Assembly: GCA_016290335.1 (NCBI GenBank) | Contig: JAEETM010000059.1 | Coordinates: 1 to 20,229, forward strand | Direction: 5' to 3' | Source of the DNA: Treponema sp. | Lineage (GTDB): Bacteria; Spirochaetota; Spirochaetia; Treponematales; Treponemataceae | DNA: 20,229 bases | Part shown: positions 15,092-20,229 of the stretch, piece by piece | Layout of the letters: each line of letters opens with the position of its first letter | Numbering within the stretch: the first letter of the stretch is position 1 | Notes under the pieces: generated by a model | The model's database searches: none | What the model was told of the DNA's origin: nothing | Seen by the model: the letters and a program-made list of their open reading frames with translations, nothing else | Position numbers and translations under genes: made by a program

Positions 15092-15797
15092 AAAAACTCC
15101 TTTGTTCGAAATGCAGGAAATCTCATTTTTAGCAAACGACTACACCATCGTAGAGGATTTGTCTCTTACCGTGGAAGAAGGCACAATTACTGCTTTTCTG
15201 GGCGAACCGGGCGGTGGAAAATCTTCTGCATTAAAGCTTATTGCAGGAATAACTACACCAACAAGAGGAAAGCTGCTTTATAATGGAAAAGATGTTTCTA
15301 TGATGACACGAAAGGAAAATGAAGCTTTTCGTGTTCGAACAGGTTTTATGTTCCAGAACTCAGCTTTATGGCAGAATCAAAACGTATATCAGAATCTTGA
15401 ACTCCCACTGAGAATCCACTACCCTAAGATGTCTGCCGAAGAACGAAAAAAACGCATTTACGAAGTTTATACACTCGTCGGCTGCGAAAAACCAATCACA
15501 ATCAGACCAGCCGGCCTTTCAATCGGCGAACAGAAAATGGTTGGCTTTGCCCGTGCGATTATCTGCAACCCTGATATTCTTTTTTTGGATGAACCTACAG
15601 AATCTCTTGATGAACGAACCACAAATATATTTGTTTCAATGCTCAAGGATTTTTGCTATAATAAAAAACATACATTGATTTACGTTAGTCACGACACCGA
15701 GTTTATAAAAACCTTTGACGGTAACCGGTATGTTTTTGATTCAGGCGTGGTCACTAACAGAATCATAAGGACAAAAAGTAATGAAATTCAGAATTAA
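15081..15797 (+). CDS. mlaF: MlaF-family ABC transporter ATP-binding protein
   Basis: The 238-residue ATPase that powers the MlaE permease. Walker A is GEPGGGKSS (41-49), the Q-loop Gln is in FMFQN (about 92), the signature is LSIGEQK (146-152), Walker B is ILFLDE (166-171) with the D-loop SLDE, and the switch His is in VSHD. The signature has Ile where most ABC proteins have the first Gly of LSGG, a mild departure that keeps the essential Ser and second Gly. It overlaps mlaE by 11 bases and mlaD by 17, so the three subunits are probably made stoichiometrically. Confidence 0.93.
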   Translation: MSSEKTPLFEMQEISFLANDYTIVEDLSLTVEEGTITAFLGEPGGGKSSALKLIAGITTPTRGKLLYNGKDVSMMTRKENEAFRVRTGFMFQNSALWQNQNVYQNLELPLRIHYPKMSAEERKKRIYEVYTLVGCEKPITIRPAGLSIGEQKMVGFARAIICNPDILFLDEPTESLDERTTNIFVSMLKDFCYNKKHTLIYVSHDTEFIKTFDGNRYVFDSGVVTNRIIRTKSNEIQN

Positions 15798-16806
15798 GTA
15801 TGCGGACCAGATTGTAGGAACGCTTTCCCTTCTGGCAATTGCCTCGCTCATTTTTATACTTTTTCTAATCGGCTCAAAACAGAAATGGTTTGTACCAAAG
15901 CATCCGTATTATACAATCGTAAACTCAGCCTCTAACGTTTCGGAAGGAATGGCAATTCAGTACAAGGGCTTTGGAATCGGAAAGGTAACCACAATCGAGC
16001 TTGATGAAAAAGATCAGGTTGTTGTTAATTTTTACATTTCTGATGAATATATTGACCGAATCACGGAAGGTTCTATTCTGGAGCTTGTTGTAAATCCAAT
16101 AGGATTGGGTTCTTCGTTAATTTTCCATCAGGGCATTTCATCAACTGTTATAGACGATGATTCCCTTATTCCCGAAAAAGCAAGTGATGAAGGAAAAAAG
16201 AACATAGCTTCGCACAGGGTAATCATAACAGACCAGGCCGATTCAATAACTGCCGTTTTCAACTCTGTAGCCGAGCTTATAAACAACGTCAATTCTCTTG
16301 TTACCGACTTGAACGGTATTCTTGACGGCTCAAAAGCTGAATCTCCGCTTTCAGAAACTATTTCCGAAATCAATACAATCTTGAATCAGGTTAGCATGTT
16401 CCTCGCTGGTGATGATTCTGTTCCTCTTTCTAAAATTGTTGACAGTCTGAACGTTCCAATCAACAAGCTGAACAAAATCCTTACGGACGTAAACGGTGTT
16501 GTTAATCAATTCCAGGACACTCAGGGACTTATTCCAAGACTGCTCGAATCTGAAGAATCTCAGGGTGCAATCGACAGTCTCTTTACAAGTCTTAATCAGA
16601 CAATAACCGACATTAATACAATTTCATCATCACTTGGTAATAATATGCCGCAGATTACGGTAATTCTTACTCAGGTGCAGACACTTATTAAACAGGTACA
16701 GGATGTTGTTGTTGCCCTTAAGAACAATCCTCTGATTAAAGGAAATGCAACGGAGCGTGCAGAACAGACAAGTGCAACTCCTAAGCTCAGGGAGGAATCG
16801 TTCTAA
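15781..16806 (+). CDS. mlaD: MlaD-family MCE substrate-binding protein
   Basis: A 341-residue protein anchored by one N-terminal membrane segment (about 10-32), followed by a periplasmic MCE domain (about 42-115) beginning FVPKHPYYTIVNSASNVSEG with YKGFGIGKVTTIEL. MCE domains form hexameric rings that pass lipids from the ABC complex. After residue 150 comes a long helical region with repeating hydrophobic/Asn heptads (INNVNSLVTDLNGIL, LNQTITDINTISSSLG), which could build a helical tube or needle. It ends with the NPLIKG motif common in MCE proteins. AAGGA precedes the ATG, and the stop overlaps the next gene as TAATG. Confidence 0.92.
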   Translation: MKFRIKYADQIVGTLSLLAIASLIFILFLIGSKQKWFVPKHPYYTIVNSASNVSEGMAIQYKGFGIGKVTTIELDEKDQVVVNFYISDEYIDRITEGSILELVVNPIGLGSSLIFHQGISSTVIDDDSLIPEKASDEGKKNIASHRVIITDQADSITAVFNSVAELINNVNSLVTDLNGILDGSKAESPLSETISEINTILNQVSMFLAGDDSVPLSKIVDSLNVPINKLNKILTDVNGVVNQFQDTQGLIPRLLESEESQGAIDSLFTSLNQTITDINTISSSLGNNMPQITVILTQVQTLIKQVQDVVVALKNNPLIKGNATERAEQTSATPKLREESF

Positions 16807-17708
16807 TGAAAAAACACTCTATCGCCGCCGGCCTGCTTTTATTGTTAGCTTCGGCAAACTTTATTTCCTGCGGCTCCAAACCAAAGCGCGAAATGGAAAT
16901 AACCACAATTCATTCCAATGCAAAAGAAATGCTCGAATCTGCAAATGCAAGCATTCTTTCGGGCGAATACACTAAAGCTGAATACTTTCTGGATCAGGCT
17001 GAAAAGCTTTCTATGACAGTTGATGATTACGACCTTCTTACTTCGGTTGCACTTGCTTACGTGAGTCTTGACCTTTCGTACAATCCGCCACACACACAAA
17101 AAGCAGAAGCGAATCTTTCAAAGGCAAAGGTTTATGCTTCCTATTCAATCGACACCGATAAGAATACAGCGCTGTGTGCCTTGAGTGAGGCCCGAATCAT
17201 TATTGCCACACAGGATGAAAAGGCTGATTATTCAAATATAATCAGAACTCTGGAAAAGCATCAGAAGGTTCTTAAAAACGACCCGTACAACGAAGCTCAA
17301 CTGGAAAGTACAATGGGTGATATTTACCGTGTACAAAAAAATTATCCAGATGCCGAAGCTTCCTACACAAAAGCCGCTAAGCTTTATACCGATAACCGAT
17401 ATCTTTCTGAGATTGGAATTACCTGGTATAAAATTGCACAGGTACGTTCTTTAAGCAACAAAAAGCAGCCAGCACTCGAAGCTCTTGAAAAAGCAATTTT
17501 CTACGACCGGGCTGCAGAAAACACTCTTGCTCTTGGTACGGACTATTATGTAAAAGGTATAATCCTTTTAAAAGGCAATCCAACTAATGCCGAAAAGTCT
17601 CAGGCAAAATACGCCTTTACCCACTCGGCAGAAATCTTTACCGCTGCAGGTACCGGTATGGAAGCAATGGCTCAGAAGAGTCTTGATGCCGCAGCTGAAA
17701 TTGAATGA
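16806..17708 (+). CDS. TPR-repeat lipoprotein in the mla operon
   Basis: A 300-residue protein with a lipoprotein signal peptide: a hydrophobic core (about 6-18) and FISC with Cys22 as the lipidated residue, fitting the relaxed spirochaete lipobox. The mature part is helical, with tetratricopeptide-like units (for example GEYTKAEYFLDQAEKL, NYPDAEASYTKAAKLY, KKQPALEALEKAIFYD). The start overlaps the mlaD stop by one base and has its own GGAGG, so it belongs to the operon. No MlaC-like periplasmic carrier or MlaB-like STAS protein is present in this operon. This lipoprotein may be the periplasmic partner or scaffold, but that is inference from context. Confidence 0.88.
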   Translation: MKKHSIAAGLLLLLASANFISCGSKPKREMEITTIHSNAKEMLESANASILSGEYTKAEYFLDQAEKLSMTVDDYDLLTSVALAYVSLDLSYNPPHTQKAEANLSKAKVYASYSIDTDKNTALCALSEARIIIATQDEKADYSNIIRTLEKHQKVLKNDPYNEAQLESTMGDIYRVQKNYPDAEASYTKAAKLYTDNRYLSEIGITWYKIAQVRSLSNKKQPALEALEKAIFYDRAAENTLALGTDYYVKGIILLKGNPTNAEKSQAKYAFTHSAEIFTAAGTGMEAMAQKSLDAAAEIE

Positions 17709-17735
17709 TATGACACTGATTCCCGCGGAGTTTTT

Positions 17736-18557
17736 ATGAAGCAATGGTTTGAATCAGAAGACTTTTGGATTAACTACGCTCCCATTATGTACGACGACAA
17801 TCTTTGGGAAGAAGCGCCCACGGTTGCCAATTATGTAACTAAAATTGCCGGTTTGAAAAAGGGGGACACTGTACTGGATGCCGCCTGCGGTGTAGGACGG
17901 ATTTCAGTTGAACTTGCGACACTTGGTATGGACGTTACCGGTGTTGATATTACAAAACCAGTTCTGGAAGCTGCCGCTCAGAGTGCAGAAGATGAAGGAG
18001 TTTCCCTTACACTTTTGAATCAGGATTTACGAACCTTTACCTCCGAAAAAAAGTTTGACTGCACAATAAATCTTTACACTTCATTCGGCTACTGCGATAC
18101 CGAAGAAGAAGACATAATTATTTTGAAAAACATTGCAGGGGCACTTAAACAGGGCGGCACCTTTATAATGGAATGTACCAGTCGCGAAACTGCCGTGATG
18201 TATTTTACAAAAGGTGAAGAGTTTGACCGTGCAGGCTTTCATGTAAAGACTGAGTTTTCTGTAGAAGGTGCATGGGAAGGATTGCGTTCTAAATGGACAC
18301 TAATTCCAATTCAGGCAGAAGAAAACATCTCCAGTAACACCACAAGCAAAAGCGGTAGCACAACCAGCTCCACTATCACCAGTGGCAACACCCCCGGCAT
18401 CATAACTCACACCTATACCCAGCGGCTCTACTCTGCCCCGGACTTGTGCAAAAAAATGCTTTCCTGTGGATTTTCTTCCGCCAACGCTTACGGCGATTTT
18501 GATTTGTCACCTTACGACCAGAATGCCCGCACGATGATTATAGTCGCTAAAAAATAA
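17736..18557 (+). CDS. Class I SAM-dependent methyltransferase
   Basis: A 273-residue cytoplasmic protein with the Rossmann-fold SAM site: motif I VLDAACGVGRIS (47-57), the acidic end of strand 2 in VTGVDIT (68-73), NQDLRTF (95-101), and motif IV region FDCTINLYTSFGY. Substrate-recognition motifs are not diagnostic, so the target is unknown. Residues 194-222 are a Ser/Thr/Gly/Asn-rich insert between strands WTLIPI and HTYTQRLYS, where relatives would be expected to have a short turn. GGAG lies 5 bases before the ATG and the gene begins 27 bases after the TPR lipoprotein, so it may be the last gene of the mla transcript. It is followed by a palindromic element and faces the cyclase gene. Confidence 0.85.
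   Translation: MKQWFESEDFWINYAPIMYDDNLWEEAPTVANYVTKIAGLKKGDTVLDAACGVGRISVELATLGMDVTGVDITKPVLEAAAQSAEDEGVSLTLLNQDLRTFTSEKKFDCTINLYTSFGYCDTEEEDIIILKNIAGALKQGGTFIMECTSRETAVMYFTKGEEFDRAGFHVKTEFSVEGAWEGLRSKWTLIPIQAEENISSNTTSKSGSTTSSTITSGNTPGIITHTYTQRLYSAPDLCKKMLSCGFSSANAYGDFDLSPYDQNARTMIIVAKK
18315..18401 (+). other. Ser/Thr/Gly-rich insert in the methyltransferase
   Basis: Encodes about 29 residues, almost all Ser, Thr, Gly and Asn (for example NTTSKSGSTTSSTITSGNT), inserted between two core beta strands of the C-terminal sheet. It is built from repeated ACC/AGC-type codons and is visibly richer in C and G than the flanking gene. Confidence 0.65.
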
Positions 18558-18562
18558 CATTC

Positions 18563-18590
18563 TGTCATTGTCGGACTTGATCCGACAATC
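18563..18590 (+). repeat. Dispersed palindromic element, copy 3 (between convergent genes)
   Basis: Arms ATTGTCGGA (18567-18575) and TCCGACAAT (18581-18589) form a perfect 9-bp stem around CTTGA. All 28 bases match copy 1 on the other strand. It sits between the methyltransferase stop (18557) and the cyclase stop (18592). For minus-strand transcripts a T-rich run (TTATTTTTTA) follows about 10 bases after the 28-bp unit, so it could terminate the cyclase transcript. Confidence 0.85.
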
Positions 18591-18591
18591 C

Positions 18592-20130
18592 CTACGCTGT
18601 ATACAGCTTCATCTTTTCTTCTTTGCCGCGGATTTCTGTTTCATCGAGGAAGCTGAGGCTGAAGCCGCCGGCACCATTTTGTGTGGCACCACCAATTCCG
18701 TTTCCATCCCCAATCTTCTTTGCCGCTGCTTCCGAAATGAGCAAATCTTTTTTATAAGTTTTGCAGAGGCTTTCCATGCGACTGGCAGTATTAACAGTGT
18801 CGCCAATAACCGTGTATTCCATTCGGGAAGCCGCACCTATTGTCCCGGCAAAAACCGGTCCGGTATGAATGCCAATACCAAAACTAAGCTGCGGCAAACC
18901 AGCCCGTGCAAACTCCCCGTTCACCGCCACAAGAGCCTTCCTCATATCTAAAGCAGCCTGGAACGCATCAAGCGCACTGTTCTCAGCCTCAACCGGCGCA
19001 CCAAAAATCGCCATGATTGCATCACCAATATACTTGTTTATAATTCCGTGATGATTTGTAATGCACTCGCCGAGAGCCGTAAAATATTTATTCAAAAGCG
19101 ACACAACATCAGCCGCCGCCATTTTTTCACTCATAGAAGTAAAGCTTCGGATATCACAGAAAAGAACCGTAACCTCACGTGTTTCACCGCCAAGCGAAAT
19201 ATCCTTTTTCATAAGATAATCGCGGACTTCCGGGTCAACAACCTTACCAAAGGTATCGCGCATAAACTCTTTTTCGGCAAGCGAAACAGCCATATCATTA
19301 AAACTGTCGGCCAGAACACCAAGCTCATCGTTAGTAACAACATCAACCTTAGTCTTGTAATCGCCATCCTTAATCCTGCCGGCGGCAACCGTAAGCTTAT
19401 TAATAGGATTTACAATTATTCGCGAAAGGGCAATACAGATTGAAAAAGAAACAACCATCAGTAGACAGGCTACAAAAATAATTCCCTTATTCATTTCCAG
19501 CTTATTTTCTATCTGAACGGAAATAAGATTAACAAGCAGTAGAACTGTAGGAAAGGCTGATGAAACAATAAAGCTGAAAAAAATCAGATGAGAAAACTTT
19601 GGCCTTACCGATTTTTTCTTGTGCTTAATGTGGCCATCGGGGAAAACCTTTGGCAGCAGAACGAGGCGGTTCAAAATCTCAATTGTAAGGAAGGAAATTG
19701 TATAAGCTGTAACGCCGGAAAAGAATGAGAAAGTCCAGCTTGTAAGTAGAATATCTTTAATATGGATTCCAAGCTTAACTCTTGCGTAGATTACAAAAGG
19801 TATTTCAATAAAATAATAAAGGTTCCAGCCGATTACAGATGAAAGTGAAAAAACAGAAGGAATCTCTGCTATGTTTTCAAGCATCTGCTCTTCTGTCTGC
19901 AAAGCCTTTGCCGCATACCTTATACACACAACTGTTGGAACCGAAAAAGCTGCAACAATTACAATAGTACCAACATGCAGCGAGTCAATAAACTGGCTCC
20001 ACAACTGCATATTGTCTGAATCGCCAACAGGCATGGAAACTGCCGTAGCTACAACAACTGCCAATATGTTCGACAGAACAACTATCAGTCCGTAGAGTCG
20101 TGTCATATTGGCAATAAACTTTGTATTCAT
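18592..20130 (-). CDS. Membrane-bound class III adenylate/guanylate cyclase with HAMP domain
   Basis: Makes a cyclic nucleotide in response to a membrane or periplasmic signal. The 512-residue protein (from ATG 20130) has about six membrane segments (near 11-33, 53-73, 98-118, 126-155, 180-203, 216-238), a HAMP linker (NPINKLTVAAGRIKDGDY), then the catalytic domain. Metal-binding Asp326 (FCDIRSFTSMSE) and Asp370 (NKYIGDAIMAIFG), substrate Lys366, Asp444 with Asn447, and Arg451 (IGDTVNTASRME) are all present. A Lys/Asp pair at the base-recognition positions favours ATP, hence cAMP. A Gly/Asn-rich insert occupies about 475-489. GTG at 20136 is an alternative start. No Shine-Dalgarno is seen; TATAAC lies 6 bases upstream of the ATG. 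Confidence 0.92.
   Translation of the reverse strand: MNTKFIANMTRLYGLIVVLSNILAVVVATAVSMPVGDSDNMQLWSQFIDSLHVGTIVIVAAFSVPTVVCIRYAAKALQTEEQMLENIAEIPSVFSLSSVIGWNLYYFIEIPFVIYARVKLGIHIKDILLTSWTFSFFSGVTAYTISFLTIEILNRLVLLPKVFPDGHIKHKKKSVRPKFSHLIFFSFIVSSAFPTVLLLVNLISVQIENKLEMNKGIIFVACLLMVVSFSICIALSRIIVNPINKLTVAAGRIKDGDYKTKVDVVTNDELGVLADSFNDMAVSLAEKEFMRDTFGKVVDPEVRDYLMKKDISLGGETREVTVLFCDIRSFTSMSEKMAAADVVSLLNKYFTALGECITNHHGIINKYIGDAIMAIFGAPVEAENSALDAFQAALDMRKALVAVNGEFARAGLPQLSFGIGIHTGPVFAGTIGAASRMEYTVIGDTVNTASRMESLCKTYKKDLLISEAAAKKIGDGNGIGGATQNGAGGFSLSFLDETEIRGKEEKMKLYTA
18664..18708 (-). other. Gly/Asn-rich insert near the cyclase C-terminus
   Basis: Encodes DGNGIGGATQNGAGG between ISEAAAKKIG and FSLSFLDETEIRGK, where class III cyclases normally have a short link to the last strands. 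It is the fourth low-complexity insert of this kind in the window. Confidence 0.55.
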
Positions 20131-20136
20131 TGGCAC

Positions 20137-20142
20137 GTTATA
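20137..20142 (-). promoter_or_regulatory. -10-like box 6 bases before the cyclase ATG
   Basis: TATAAC on the minus strand (20142-20137), followed by GTGCCA and ATG. The spacing equals that of TATAAT before the ABC-F ATG. No good -35 is seen at 16-18 bases; a TTGACT exists about 26 bases upstream, which is too far. It is weak on its own and supported mainly by the parallel with two other genes here. Confidence 0.3.
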
Positions 20143-20166
20143 GTTTGCTGTAAAAGCTGATTACGA

Positions 20167-20229
20167 TTAGTCAAAGAAGCCTTTTGCCTTGAGCAGCTCG
20201 GCATTCAAAATACCACCAAGAGCAGCACC
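20167..20229 (-). CDS. C-terminal end of an unidentified gene
   Basis: Only the last 20 codons and a TAA are in the window, reading GAALGGILNAELLKAKGFFD on the minus strand. The composition is protein-like, and the other two minus-strand frames hit early stops or read implausible Cys/Trp-rich peptides. The cyclase begins 36 bases downstream, so the two genes could share a transcript. The fragment is too short to assign a family. Confidence 0.45.
   Translation of the reverse strand, partial: GAALGGILNAELLKAKGFFD

Overview
The window looks like a chromosomal segment of a host-associated treponeme (Spirochaetota). The evidence is flagellar chaperone genes (fliS and an FlgN-like gene), a chemoreceptor-type signalling protein, a spirochaete-style relaxed lipobox on a TPR lipoprotein, AT-rich intergenic DNA, and a cytoplasmic GH3 glycosidase suited to gut or rumen oligosaccharides. 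Species cannot be fixed from the sequence alone. There is no tRNA, rRNA, CRISPR array, transposase or phage gene, and no gene-free stretch longer than about 245 bases.

Layout. Positions 1-1434 (minus) hold the N-terminal two thirds of ftsH, cut by the window edge before its zinc-protease motif. A divergent, regulator-rich gap (1435-1676) leads into a plus-strand run fliS, FlgN-like gene, folA (1677-3220). A long minus-strand block follows, in transcription order: a tyrosine-phosphatase-fold secreted protein (12107-11022), an [FeFe]-hydrogenase/chemoreceptor fusion (10924-8837), a membrane-anchored nuclease with a lysine-rich repeat tail (8813-6897), a GH3 beta-glucosidase (6763-4490) and a cation diffusion facilitator (4414-3248). 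From 12219 the plus strand carries a Uup-type ABC-F ATPase, then a tightly overlapping lipid-transport operon mlaE-mlaF-mlaD-TPR lipoprotein (14312-17708) and a SAM methyltransferase (to 18557). A minus-strand class III nucleotide cyclase (20130-18592) and the last 20 codons of another minus-strand gene close the window.

What stands out. (1) A soluble ferredoxin / H-cluster / Fe-S / chemoreceptor fusion keeps all four cysteines expected to bind the H-cluster cubane, so it is a candidate intracellular H2 or redox sensor feeding chemotaxis. (2) A nuclease with an intact DRGH motif is tethered by one membrane segment to a 19-unit EKK-repeat, histone-H1-like tail predicted to lie in the cytoplasm. 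(3) A secreted tyrosine-phosphatase-fold protein has glycine in place of the catalytic cysteine. (4) Gly/Thr/Ser/Asn-rich inserts sit at loop positions in four unrelated conserved enzymes (DHFR, Uup, methyltransferase, cyclase). (5) Three copies of a dispersed 28-bp palindromic element are present; one supplies the last codons and stop of folA. (6) Three genes lack a Shine-Dalgarno sequence and instead carry a -10-like hexamer 6-7 bases before the ATG, as expected for leaderless mRNAs. (7) Sigma-28-like promoters precede fliS and, unexpectedly, the mla operon.

All functional calls rest on motifs read by eye. No homology search or structure prediction was run.
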